DNA of 64,000 nucleotides from Bacteroides ndongoniae (GTDB lineage: Bacteria; Bacteroidota; Bacteroidia; Bacteroidales; Bacteroidaceae), in the NCBI RefSeq assembly GCF_900108345.1, contig NZ_FNVV01000013.1:1400944-1464943 (forward strand), given 5' to 3'. Each line of letters opens with the position of its first letter. Positions within the stretch are counted from its first letter, which is position 1. Positions 52,999-63,317 of this stretch are shown in pieces. Made by a program: the position numbers and the translations under genes. The notes under the pieces are model-generated. The model was given only the letters and a program-made list of their open reading frames with translations, was not told the origin of the DNA and made no database searches.

Positions 52999-53506
52999 AT
53001 CCGTATGTGGGCGAGTTTTAGTATCTTTGAACCATAAAGAACAGCAACGGAAGCGGACGGAACAATCAAGAGTATGTTGTGATTTGCTTTCAAATTAGTA
53101 TCTTTGAACCATAAAGAACAGCGAAGGATTTTCGAGTATCATTCTAAACCCTGTTGTGATTTGCTTTCAAATTAGTATCTTTGAACCATAAAGAACAGCA
53201 TCTGGTGAAATCATGCTTCGCTCTTCTGAGTTGTGATTTGCTTTCAAATTAGTATCTTTGAACCATAAAGAACAGCATAAAGTCTGTTATACGCGAACGA
53301 ATACGTGTTGTGATTTGCTTTCAAATTAGTATCTTTGAACCATAAAGAACAGCTTACAAGTACAGGGATGAATTAGTCCTATCGTTGTGATTTGCTTTCA
53401 AATTAGTATCTTTGAACCATAAAGAACAGCCAATACCCCACCCCTAATTTAGACACAATGTTGTGATTTGCTTTCAAATTAGTATCTTTGAACCATAAAG
53501 AACAGC
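52999..53506 (+). CRISPR. Type II-C CRISPR array, 47-nt repeats
   Basis: Six full 47-nt repeats start at 53076, 53153, 53230, 53307, 53384 and 53460. A degenerate one (52999-53045) is intact only from 53018. There are six spacers of 30, 30, 30, 30, 30 and 29 nt. Repeats start GTTGTGATTTGCTTTCAAAT and end ACCATAAAGAACAGC. Repeat positions 24-31 (TATCTTTG) match the Bacteroides -7 box, and repeat positions 1-4 (GTTG) sit 19 nt upstream like a -33 box. The degenerate repeat marks one end. Spacer targets cannot be determined here. The array is convergent with the cas operon. Confidence 0.97.
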
Positions 53507-53579
53507 TCAATGTATGCAACGACTAGTAAATCAGGGATTTATGAGTATAGCTAGAATTTGTAAAAATGCTGTTTCTTTG

Positions 53580-53612
53580 AAGTAAATCCTACAAATAGTA
53601 GGATTTACTTTT

Positions 53613-53614
<2 letters not shown>
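53580..53614. terminator. Perfect 13-bp terminator between array and cas2
   Basis: AAGTAAATCCTAC (53580-53592) pairs exactly with GTAGGATTTACTT (53598-53610) around AAATA, with six T at 53609-53614. The T-run favours stopping plus-strand transcripts from the array. The hairpin also lies directly after cas2 on the other strand. Confidence 0.85.
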
Positions 53615-54880
<1,266 letters not shown>

Positions 54881-54885
54881 GATAG

Positions 54886-57800
54886 TTATAGTCTATAAGT
54901 GATATGCCCCAAACGGTTAATATTTAATGGAATACAGATTTCTTTAATCATTTCTCCTGTTATAGCTCTTTCCATCTTATTAAGAGCAGAAAATTCATTT
55001 TTGTCCCATAACATACTAGATACTCCATATTGAATAAAAAAGCATTGGTTACCACTAGAACTTACCATTTTATAAATTCTATCAGGATGAGGATTGTCAG
55101 GTAATTGTCCATTCTTTAGCTCTTCTCTGGTTGGCACATACACCAAATCGTTGGGTGAAAGAACGAATAAAGGCAAATTTCCATTTTCGTCAGCAGGTGC
55201 AGAAGATTTGCCCTGTTTTTGCCGACTGATAACTACATTCAGTGGAATTGTGGCAAATGTGCGCTTCTTCACTACCTCACCATTGCTTTTTTCGACTTGT
55301 TCCTGTTCATAGATTGCAAAGAACAAATTTGTGCCTTTAGCAGCCTCTACAAACTTTGAGGATTTGTTGCCTCTTGCACCCACTGCAAACTTGTCACCTT
55401 TTTCATATTTTCGTACTTTATAAATTGGCTGATGTTGATGTCCATTGTTTAAATGCACTATATTTTTGTTCATACGCTCTATTCCTTCTGGTGAAAAAGC
55501 AACTTTAGGGTCATTACCTTCTTCTTTCAGATGCTTCAACAAAATAGTTTGTATTCCTGTATCTGTAATACTTTCTTTAATTGAATCTTGTTTGAAAGTG
55601 TCATCTAAAAGTTTTCGGGAAGCAAAATAATGTTCTTGGGTATCTTTTGTGAAAAAATACACAGGAATTTTTTTTAGATTTACATCCTGCCAACTGTCTT
55701 TATGTTCTTTAAAATAATTCTTTATTTGTTTTTCGTTAAATCCTTGTTGTATGAGTTCTATTAGTTTCTTTTTTAAATCTTTGTCAACAACTACTTTCGG
55801 GTTAGTAAGAACAACCTTTAAAGAAGTACTACCTGTTTTACGTAAATTTACTTCTCCAAAAACAGTTTCTTTATGTAGCGATTTCCGAATTGCCCAATTA
55901 TCTCCCTTATCCTGTTTGGAAAGAATCGTTCTTCCATTTTCTTTCCGCTGATAGTAATTACTTGTTTTGTTAATGACACGCAAATTCTGTTTGAAGCTGA
56001 CAATCACGTTTCTCAGCGTTTCATATACATCTTGGGTAAATGTTTTCCAAGGTTTATTAATAACCCACTGATACCCATTGCCATCTTGCACCTTGGTGCA
56101 CAGCAGATGTTGTAAATCATAGCGGGATATCTTCCCGTGTTCTCCTGCCGATTGATTATTCAGATAGTTGACTATGTTCCTGCTCGCACATGCTATTACT
56201 ATGGCATCCATCGCATGGTGTCTGTGATCAATACGCTTTTTGTTGAACCCTTTTTGTAAATCAAGGGGCATGGCAGGTATTGTATGCCCATTGCTATTGA
56301 CCGACGTAAAATCGGAGGTTCCTGTTTGTTGATTCATACGTTCAAATCGCGGCAGAATGATTTTATTCCACACGTCGTTCACTCCCCAATCTTTCTTTAA
56401 TCTGTCGGTCACTCCACCTGTACATACTACGACATTCTTTGACTGAGCTTCTTGTTCTTCTTCATTACGGACGATGTTCGACAACAATGATACAACTAAC
56501 TTACTGATATATCGGCTGTCGTTCATTTGGCGTTCTGTAAATTGTTCTGGTATCTCGTCCATTAAAAGTTTCTTCATCTTGGCACTATTCTGTGAATAGT
56601 TTTCTTTTATAAATTGTTCATAGGCATCTACTGAAAAAATTTCGACTACACCGCCTAACGACAATTGAACTTTTTCACCATGATGTTTCTTAATGAATTC
56701 ATAGCCTAGCTGTTTATCTTTAAGTTTGTTCACTTCAGACTCACAGATCACTTTATTACTGAACGAATCGTCAAAATAAAGGGCTTTAGGGATGACATGC
56801 TCAATCTGGTAGGCAGGAGTGAATAATTTGCTTAATGGAATGACTGCACCTGTATAGGGTGATCTGTATTTCTGCTCCAACCAAAGTCGATAGCGTTTGA
56901 TATCAGAAGAAGTAGGCCTTTTTTTGCTGTCCGACTCATTGAATTTCTTCAGAATACTCAGCATTTCATCGTGCATTTTATCATCAGCGTTTGAAGCATT
57001 CCATGCGCCTTCTTCATAGATACGTAACAAATCCTGCTGAGAAGGAGAATAAGGACGGACGTTCTCTATGCCCAATTCGGGGTTCATGAACTCAACAAGT
57101 AAGGATTTGATACGCAGATTGGTATTCTCTTTTTCTAGCATTTTCTGAGCCATTTTCTTACGTTTCTCAGCTGGATTTTTCATTTCACGTCCTAACTCTA
57201 CATGAATTTCATCAATTGTCCCTATTTGTTTCCAAATATCACGAACGGTACGCAAAGTTTCCAGAACGACCTGTTCCACAATCGGGTTACGCAAAGAATA
57301 CTGTTTAAACGCTTTTAGATATTCATCAATATCTTGGGGGGATTTCCATTGACAGGCTTCTTTCACTTCCGAATGACGGTCATAAACAATATAACTTGCA
57401 AGCCACAGAGGAAGTCCCCTGAAAGAAGATAAATCTTCCAAATGGATAGCTTTTTCCCGGACTCGATTCTTGATATTTTCATCGTATTCTCCTGACAGAA
57501 TTTTATTGATTCTTTCGAGTGTGTGCACATCTATGTTTTCTTCTTTCCAGTAATGTCCCATACGCATTAAAGGAAGTAATTTTTTAATAGCCTTAGCAGA
57601 ATATGATCCATAAGACTTTTCGAATGCTGGTGTATTGACAAATATTTCGACAAAGTTCTTGTTTAAACCATTTTTGCCAGCAAAAGATGCAAGAGCTTGC
57701 TTTAGTTCCTGTTTGTTCGATACAGAATATAAAATATGCCACAAAGCTTTCTCGCGTTCGCGAGTCAGAAATGTAAGCGGAATACCAGCTTGTTCTAAAC

Positions 57801-59418
57801 GAACCAACATTAGAGAACGTGTTTCGTTACAGCAATAAGGCTTGTCTTCAACATAATTCCATCTGTATTGGTTCGCTTTTTTCTTTAAGCCAAATGTCGG
57901 ATATTTCAAAAATTGTTCTTGCTTGATTTCTTTCTTCCCATTCAGCCAGTCGAATAAGGCAACATAGTCTTCTTCGTCACGTAGAAACTCTTGCGTGACA
58001 TCTACATCTGTCATCAAGCGTCCGTCAATTTCCTTTTCCTTTTGGTAAATACGAAGATTTGAAACAAATTGCCACAATCTGAATTCTTGAAATAAAGGAT
58101 GAGACTTTGCAATACATTTTATTGGCGAAAATTTGCGTTCATTTGTTTCTCTATCTATATATTCATGTCCTTCAAAGGAACAATTATCTATTAATGACTT
58201 CTTACTTTTCAACGGACGTTGATAAAATAAAACATCATTTATTAAAAAGTAAGGCAAATCATGTGTTGCCATTAGATTTTTATGAGCCGGATTGTTGGGA
58301 TATAGTTCTTCCAGACATCTTTCATAGAGTTGCTTATCATTTAGTTCGTCATGGAATTCCTTTTGTTTCGACAATATCCGATATAGTTCTTCCTTGTAAT
58401 ATTTTCGTTCAATGGTACGGACCAGCTTTCCGCGAATTTTCTGCGTCGGATTGTGAAGGAGGGTATCGAATATATATTCACCTACGCTTTTACCAGATGC
58501 CTCTAAATCATGCTGTGTTTTTTCTTTAATTAATTTCCATTCTGTTTCCCATTCGGTTTCAGAAGGGACTTTAAAACGACATGAAAGAGAGCCGTCCTCA
58601 TCATATTTATCTTTTCCATCCTTGTCTATATCAACAGTTACAATAATATCTTTTATTTGTCCGATCCAATCAGGAATTTCTTTTTTGAAGATTTTCCCTT
58701 GAGTACCATTAGCCAGCACAACCTGTATGATTTTCAATCCTTTATACACTTCTTGAGTATCTATAATATCAACCACTTGCTGGCGATCGAAATATTGTCG
58801 AGTTTTGGTAGAAACTTGTTCTTCTTCTTCATCGCGTAATTGAAAATATCCTCTTTTCTGATTAAAGTTTAGTAAAATCCAAGCTAACTCTTCTTTTTTA
58901 ATCTTTTTGCATAACGCTTTTTTTCTTAGATAATAAATAGTCCAATCATAGGGTACTTTATGAGATCCAATAATGACAGATGGATTGTATTTTCTAAATA
59001 CATCTAGCATCTCTTGGAAAGAGTCTTGAAACAAAAAATGTGATTTACCAGCATCGTTTATATACCATGCCAATTTGGGCTCTTTATCAGGCAAAAATTT
59101 ACCATAACGATCTAATTGTTGTGAATAGTGAGGAGGCAAGAATCCTAACACAGATAGTACCCGATGGAGTCTTTCGCGTCTTAGATGCTGTCTTTCGTAC
59201 ATACGTCTGACGCTTCTAGCCTGTGTTCTGTTTTTTGTCTGAGAAACTTTGTTACCTTTATTGAAATCTCCTAAAATAGTAGCATCCATTGGGATAATCC
59301 TACTACCTGCTGCTTCTATACCGCATAGCAATTCGTTACCCTCATTATCGAAAGACTTATTTATTATTGCCCAACCAATACTATTGGTACCTAAATCTAA
59401 CCCTAATATTCTTTTCAT
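54886..59418 (-). CDS. cas9: CRISPR-associated endonuclease Cas9, type II-C
   Basis: A protein of 1510 residues from the ATG at 59418. An in-frame GTG at 59445 overlaps the -7 box and is unlikely. RuvC-I has Asp8 in ILGLDLGTNSIGWA, followed by an arginine-rich bridge helix (RTQARSVRRMYERQHLRRER). RuvC-II is in IDEIHVELGREMKNP. The HNH site is in YQIEHVIPKALYFDDS, and RuvC-III is in RIDHRHHAMDAIVIA. The PAM-interacting C-terminus starts near residue 1200. It cuts DNA guided by crRNA:tracrRNA. At about 1500 aa it is on the large side, as in other Bacteroides enzymes. Confidence 0.97.
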   Translation of the reverse strand: MKRILGLDLGTNSIGWAIINKSFDNEGNELLCGIEAAGSRIIPMDATILGDFNKGNKVSQTKNRTQARSVRRMYERQHLRRERLHRVLSVLGFLPPHYSQQLDRYGKFLPDKEPKLAWYINDAGKSHFLFQDSFQEMLDVFRKYNPSVIIGSHKVPYDWTIYYLRKKALCKKIKKEELAWILLNFNQKRGYFQLRDEEEEQVSTKTRQYFDRQQVVDIIDTQEVYKGLKIIQVVLANGTQGKIFKKEIPDWIGQIKDIIVTVDIDKDGKDKYDEDGSLSCRFKVPSETEWETEWKLIKEKTQHDLEASGKSVGEYIFDTLLHNPTQKIRGKLVRTIERKYYKEELYRILSKQKEFHDELNDKQLYERCLEELYPNNPAHKNLMATHDLPYFLINDVLFYQRPLKSKKSLIDNCSFEGHEYIDRETNERKFSPIKCIAKSHPLFQEFRLWQFVSNLRIYQKEKEIDGRLMTDVDVTQEFLRDEEDYVALFDWLNGKKEIKQEQFLKYPTFGLKKKANQYRWNYVEDKPYCCNETRSLMLVRLEQAGIPLTFLTREREKALWHILYSVSNKQELKQALASFAGKNGLNKNFVEIFVNTPAFEKSYGSYSAKAIKKLLPLMRMGHYWKEENIDVHTLERINKILSGEYDENIKNRVREKAIHLEDLSSFRGLPLWLASYIVYDRHSEVKEACQWKSPQDIDEYLKAFKQYSLRNPIVEQVVLETLRTVRDIWKQIGTIDEIHVELGREMKNPAEKRKKMAQKMLEKENTNLRIKSLLVEFMNPELGIENVRPYSPSQQDLLRIYEEGAWNASNADDKMHDEMLSILKKFNESDSKKRPTSSDIKRYRLWLEQKYRSPYTGAVIPLSKLFTPAYQIEHVIPKALYFDDSFSNKVICESEVNKLKDKQLGYEFIKKHHGEKVQLSLGGVVEIFSVDAYEQFIKENYSQNSAKMKKLLMDEIPEQFTERQMNDSRYISKLVVSLLSNIVRNEEEQEAQSKNVVVCTGGVTDRLKKDWGVNDVWNKIILPRFERMNQQTGTSDFTSVNSNGHTIPAMPLDLQKGFNKKRIDHRHHAMDAIVIACASRNIVNYLNNQSAGEHGKISRYDLQHLLCTKVQDGNGYQWVINKPWKTFTQDVYETLRNVIVSFKQNLRVINKTSNYYQRKENGRTILSKQDKGDNWAIRKSLHKETVFGEVNLRKTGSTSLKVVLTNPKVVVDKDLKKKLIELIQQGFNEKQIKNYFKEHKDSWQDVNLKKIPVYFFTKDTQEHYFASRKLLDDTFKQDSIKESITDTGIQTILLKHLKEEGNDPKVAFSPEGIERMNKNIVHLNNGHQHQPIYKVRKYEKGDKFAVGARGNKSSKFVEAAKGTNLFFAIYEQEQVEKSNGEVVKKRTFATIPLNVVISRQKQGKSSAPADENGNLPLFVLSPNDLVYVPTREELKNGQLPDNPHPDRIYKMVSSSGNQCFFIQYGVSSMLWDKNEFSALNKMERAITGEMIKEICIPLNINRLGHITYRL

Positions 59419-59444
59419 GGTAATGGAAATCTTTATATCTGCCA

Positions 59445-59452
59445 CAAATCTA
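59445..59452 (-). promoter_or_regulatory. cas operon -7 box
   Basis: On the minus strand TAGATTTG (59452-59445) matches TAnnTTTG, 27 nt before the cas9 ATG at 59418. No clear -33 box is present at 19-21 nt, so the promoter may be weak. It lies back to back with the tracrRNA promoter. Confidence 0.5.
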
Positions 59453-59472
59453 CAAAAATAAATGAGAAATCA

Positions 59473-59503
59473 CTTGCTAAATGCTTTTTTCTTTGTATAT
59501 TTG
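59473..59503 (+). promoter_or_regulatory. tracrRNA promoter
   Basis: CTTG at 59473-59476 and TATATTTG at 59496-59503 are 19 nt apart, a good fit to the Bacteroides -33/-7 pair. The expected start lies at about 59508-59511, the beginning of the anti-repeat. Confidence 0.75.
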
Positions 59504-59507
59504 CCAT

Positions 59508-59590
59508 ACTAATTTGAAGCAACTCACAATAAGGATTATTCCGTTGTGAAAACATTAGGTTCCCTCGTCCTTTAACGGGGGATTTTTTAT
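59508..59590 (+). ncRNA. tracrRNA
   Basis: The 5' part (59506-59529, ATACTAATTTGAAGCAACTC then ACAA) is complementary to positions 1-26 of the CRISPR repeat with one bulge and one mismatch. A small GGA-TTAT-TCC stem follows. The 3' end is a rho-independent terminator, TCCCTCG (59561-59567) with CGGGGGA (59576-59582) including one G-U pair, then six T. The length of about 80 nt fits type II-C tracrRNAs. It is transcribed away from cas9 from its own promoter. Confidence 0.9.
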
Positions 59591-60311
59591 TTCTGCCTGT
59601 TTGGGTTGAAATAGTGATTGCATCTACGCGTTCTCTTCCGCACTTGTACGGCTCGCGAGAGACACCAGTGTGGAAGACGAGCCGCACTTATGTTTCTCGC
59701 GTGGGACACTTGTGTGGTTCGTTAGCCTTGCAAGTGAGTGAAAATATCCATATGATGTCGGTGAAAGGTGATTAGTTGTTGTCTGAAAGAGAACGTATAA
59801 GTTTCACCGCTCTTTGAACTTTGTTTCCTGAAATTACTTTTACCGCTTTATTGCTTTCATTGCATTGATAAACAGAAGAATATAGTGAAACATACCTTTC
59901 ACAATTGTTGGGTATTCGCAAATAGTTGTGTTTTCCTGAATTAGAAAGGTGAAATTGTTTTTGAAACATAGCTTTCACCGGAAACTCCTTATAACGAGCC
60001 ATTTGTAAGGAGGTGAAAGCGTGAAGGCATTTTCGGTGAAAAAGGATAAAATGTAGGGGGAAAGCACAAGCTGTATTGTGTGATAGGGAAAGCAATGCTG
60101 TTGTGAAAACAATATGATGCAGGATAAAAAGCTATGCAATATTGATAGCCATATACGAACGTAAAGTCCCTCTTTAGTTTTCTAAAGAGGGACTTTGTAT
60201 GTTGAATAACCGTTATAGGTTTATGTCTGCTTTCATCAAGGGAAGAAAGCAGTTGGAATGTTAAAAGTTAGTTATGGATTTTGAACAGAATTCTATATTC
60301 ATAATTCATTA
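59591..60311. other. Noncoding region past the CRISPR locus
   Basis: About 720 nt without a supported gene. Around 59648-59715 there are imperfect repeats built from CACTTGT and an inverted GGCTCG/CGAGCC pair. From about 59755 to 60050 the string GTGAAA or its complement recurs at least six times. A minus-strand open frame at 59772-60095 crosses this repeated region and has no other support. A strong hairpin lies at 60163-60196. Confidence 0.4.
60163..60196. terminator. Perfect 15-bp hairpin downstream of the peptidase gene
   Basis: AAAGTCCCTCTTTAG (60163-60177) pairs exactly with CTAAAGAGGGACTTT (60182-60196) around TTTT. It is the likely terminator of the minus-strand peptidase gene, 115 nt past its stop, although it lacks a long T-run. 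Confidence 0.6.
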
Positions 60312-62489
60312 TCATTTCTTCAACCATCTATCCAGCCATTCGAAGAATACGCGCTGCCACAGCACACCGTTCTGTGGTTTCAGCACCCAGTGATTTTCGT
60401 CGGGATAGATAAGAAGTTCGGCTGGTACGCCACGCATCTTGGCGGCATCGAAGGCAGCCATGGCCTGATTGGCCAGAATGCGGCAGTCTTTTTCGCCATG
60501 GATGCAGAGGATAGGCGTGTCCCACTTGTCAACAAATTTATGAGGCGAATTGGCAAAGGTACGCTGAGCTGTGGCGTTGTCTTTTTCCCAGTATGCGCCG
60601 CCCATATCCCAGTTAGCAAACCATTTTTCTTCTGTCTCTAAGTATTGCATTTCCATGTTGAAGATGCCGTCGTGGGCAATGAAGGCTTTGAAGCGTTTGT
60701 CGTGGTGGCCGGCCAACCAATAGACGGAGAATCCTCCGAAGCTGGCTCCTACGCATCCTAAACGGTCCTTGTCGACAAACGGCTCTTTGGCCATTTCGTC
60801 GATAGCGGTAAAGTAGTCCTTCATGCACTGACCACCGTAATCGCCGCTGATGGCTTCGTTCCATTCGACGCCGAATCCCGGCAAGCCGCGACGGTTGGGG
60901 GCTACGATGATGTAATCGTTGGCTGCCATGATCTGGAAGTTCCAGCGGTAGCTCCAGAACTGGCTGACGGGGCTTTGCGGTCCGCCTTCGCAGAACAGCA
61001 GGGTGGGATATTTCTTGTTAGGATCGAACTTGGGCGGATAGATGACCCATGTCAGCATCTGTTTGCCGTCGGTGGTCTTCATCCAGCGTCCCTCTACGCG
61101 GCCCATGTCCAGTTGGTCGTAGATGTGCTGGTTTTCGTGGGTGAGTTGCTTGACGGGGTAGTCGGGACGGATGCTGTCCGTGCTGCTGAACCGCTCCGGG
61201 CCGCCCTCCATGAAGAAGCTTACTGGGAAAGGCTTGCTGTCCAGGTCGGTAATGGCATAGATTTCGTCGCCTTCGCTCATGGAGTGGCGGGTGGCGATGA
61301 GGTCCTTGCCGCACAGGGCGATGCTGCCGTAGTCGTACAGGCCGTTGGTCAGCTGGTAAATCCAGCCGTCCGGCTTCAGACTTACGTTATAGATAGGAGT
61401 CATACCGTGCCACACACCGGTGAAGAAGATGCTCTGCGAATCGCTGTTCCATAAGAAAGCATCCACGTTCGAGGGGAAGCCCTTGCTCAGGAAACGTTTC
61501 TCGCCCGTCTGGCGGTCCATCACGAAAAGGCGGTTCCAGTCGGCCTCGTAGCCGTCGCGCTCCATGCTTTGCCAGGCAATGTATTTGCCGTCGGGAGAGT
61601 ATTGCGGATTGGTGTCGTATCCTTTGTTCTCTTCGGTGATGTTACGTGTCTGTTTACTGGCCAGGTCGTAGATGTAGATGTCTGAGTTGGTGGAAATGGC
61701 ATATTCCAGTCCTGTCTTCTTACGGCAGGTATAGGCCACTTCCTTGCTGTCGGGGCTCCAGGCGAGCTGTTCGATACCGCCAAAAGGTTTCATCGGGCTT
61801 TCGTAAGGTTCGCCTTGCAGGATGTCTGTCACGTTGCTGATGGACGAACCGTCGAAGTCGGCTACGAAGGGATGTGGGGCAGTGGTTACCCATTCGTCCC
61901 AATGCTTGTACATGAGGTCGGTGACGATGATACCTGTTGTCTTATCCAGGTCGGGATATTTGTCTTTGGTGCTTTGCACTGTTTTCACCTGGGCAATGAA
62001 AAGCAGCTTTTTACCGTCGGGGCTGAAGGAGAAACCTTCTATATCGCCATCGTAGTTGGTCAGTTGTTGCTTTCCGCTTCCGTCGGGATTCATTTCCCAT
62101 ACCTGGCTGCTTCCGCTTTCGGTGCTGAGGTAGGCCAGTTTTTGACCGCCTTTTATCCAGGCGGGTTGGTTTTCGCGCATGGCACTATGGGTGATTTGTG
62201 TGTTGGCGCTGCCGTCGGCGTTCATGACAAACAGTTCGCTGTTACTCTTGTTTTGCGGTACGCTGTAGTAAGTGACGGCATAGGCTATCTGCTTACCGTC
62301 GGGCGAGGGTGCTACGCTTCCGATGCGTCCCATGGCCCACAGGGCTTCGGGTGTCATACGGCGGTTTTCGATACGGATGTCCGAACGCTGGATGAGGTCT
62401 TCTGCATCCGGTGTATCGCTGTTTTGGATACTTCCGCATGCTCCACACGTCATGGTTGCTGCCATAAGCAAAAGATTTAGATGTTTCAT
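60312..62489 (-). CDS. S9 family dipeptidyl-peptidase, DPP5-like
   Basis: A protein of 725 residues from the ATG at 62489. This start gives a signal peptide (LNLLLMAATMTC, possible lipobox), so a longer upstream reading is rejected. The N-terminal WD/TolB-like beta-propeller (VAPSPDGKQIAYAV, SFSPDGKKLLFIA, WSPDSKEVAYTC, YSPDGKYIAWQS) is followed by an alpha/beta-hydrolase domain. Its catalytic Ser is in GASFGGFS (about residue 583), Asp in IHGEKDCRILA (about 665) and His in ENHWVLKP (about 698). It cleaves dipeptides from peptide N-termini in the periplasm. A typical chromosomal Bacteroides enzyme. Confidence 0.9.
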   Translation of the reverse strand: MKHLNLLLMAATMTCGACGSIQNSDTPDAEDLIQRSDIRIENRRMTPEALWAMGRIGSVAPSPDGKQIAYAVTYYSVPQNKSNSELFVMNADGSANTQITHSAMRENQPAWIKGGQKLAYLSTESGSSQVWEMNPDGSGKQQLTNYDGDIEGFSFSPDGKKLLFIAQVKTVQSTKDKYPDLDKTTGIIVTDLMYKHWDEWVTTAPHPFVADFDGSSISNVTDILQGEPYESPMKPFGGIEQLAWSPDSKEVAYTCRKKTGLEYAISTNSDIYIYDLASKQTRNITEENKGYDTNPQYSPDGKYIAWQSMERDGYEADWNRLFVMDRQTGEKRFLSKGFPSNVDAFLWNSDSQSIFFTGVWHGMTPIYNVSLKPDGWIYQLTNGLYDYGSIALCGKDLIATRHSMSEGDEIYAITDLDSKPFPVSFFMEGGPERFSSTDSIRPDYPVKQLTHENQHIYDQLDMGRVEGRWMKTTDGKQMLTWVIYPPKFDPNKKYPTLLFCEGGPQSPVSQFWSYRWNFQIMAANDYIIVAPNRRGLPGFGVEWNEAISGDYGGQCMKDYFTAIDEMAKEPFVDKDRLGCVGASFGGFSVYWLAGHHDKRFKAFIAHDGIFNMEMQYLETEEKWFANWDMGGAYWEKDNATAQRTFANSPHKFVDKWDTPILCIHGEKDCRILANQAMAAFDAAKMRGVPAELLIYPDENHWVLKPQNGVLWQRVFFEWLDRWLKK

Positions 62490-62732
62490 ATTGTTATAGT
62501 ATTGGTTTGATTTCGTCGGGCTTCGTGCCGACCGGCGGTATAACTGCCTTTGTCGCACGGTTTCGGTGTGTGCAAAGATAAGATTTTTTGGGAGACAAAA
62601 CAGAGAAAGACAGCTCAATGACGCAGATTTAACAGATGCACATTCAACTTTTAATTGGCATTTTTTGTTGTGGAGGTGTTATAAATGAAGATTTTTCCGT
62701 AAGTTTGTCTCGTTAAATAATGCAAGACAAAA

Positions 62733-63317
62733 ATGAATATATATAAACCGGAAATTGCAGAATTGTTATTACAGGTGGAGAAGACATATCAGAAGCCGTT
62801 GCAGACTTCGACCGATTTCGATGAGTTTTCTCTACATCTGAAGCAGCAGGTGGACGATTTGGTCTCGACATCTACCTTGAAACGTTTGTGGGGGTATGTG
62901 GGTGATTCTCATTTGCCTCGTATGCGTACATTGGATGTTTTGGCACGCTATGTGGGGCATTCCAATTTCAAGCAGTTTTGCGCATGGCTGAAGAATAGTC
63001 CGGTTTATAATTCATCGTTTTTCTCGGCTCATCAGATCGTGACCCGCGAGTTGTCACCCGGTTCGGAGTTGGAGATCGGATGGTCGCCTAATCGTTATCT
63101 GCGTCTGTACTACGAAGGAGGCGATTTGTTCGAAGTAAAGGAAGCCCGGCAGTCTAAATTGTTGGTGGGTGACCGTTTCGAAGCAGTCTCTTTCCTGATG
63201 GGACAACCGCTTTTCCTGCCTTACGTATTGCGCGACGGTGTGAAGCTTTCGCCTTTCATCGCAGGGCGTAACGGTGGATTGACATTATTAAATGGGCTGG
63301 CCAATGGCAGAGAATGA
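62733..63317 (+). CDS. Conserved Bacteroides protein upstream of a Ser/Thr kinase
   Basis: A 194-residue soluble protein with an N-terminal helical part (AELLLQVEKTYQKPLQTSTD) containing STLKRLWGYVGD, like a small DNA-binding helix pair. A beta-rich C-terminus follows (LEIGWSPNRYLRLYYEGGDL). I recall similar proteins as conserved in Bacteroides without a known role. Its 3' end overlaps the kinase start by 14 nt, so it is probably coupled to the kinase as a substrate or regulator. Confidence 0.75.
   Translation: MNIYKPEIAELLLQVEKTYQKPLQTSTDFDEFSLHLKQQVDDLVSTSTLKRLWGYVGDSHLPRMRTLDVLARYVGHSNFKQFCAWLKNSPVYNSSFFSAHQIVTRELSPGSELEIGWSPNRYLRLYYEGGDLFEVKEARQSKLLVGDRFEAVSFLMGQPLFLPYVLRDGVKLSPFIAGRNGGLTLLNGLANGRE

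Noticed and set aside
59433..59687. Minus-strand frame of 84 residues next to cas9
   Set aside because: It covers the tracrRNA and its promoter on the other strand.
59772..60095. Minus-strand frame of 107 residues
   Set aside because: It lies in repeated AT-rich sequence, with no ribosome site and no recognisable domain.
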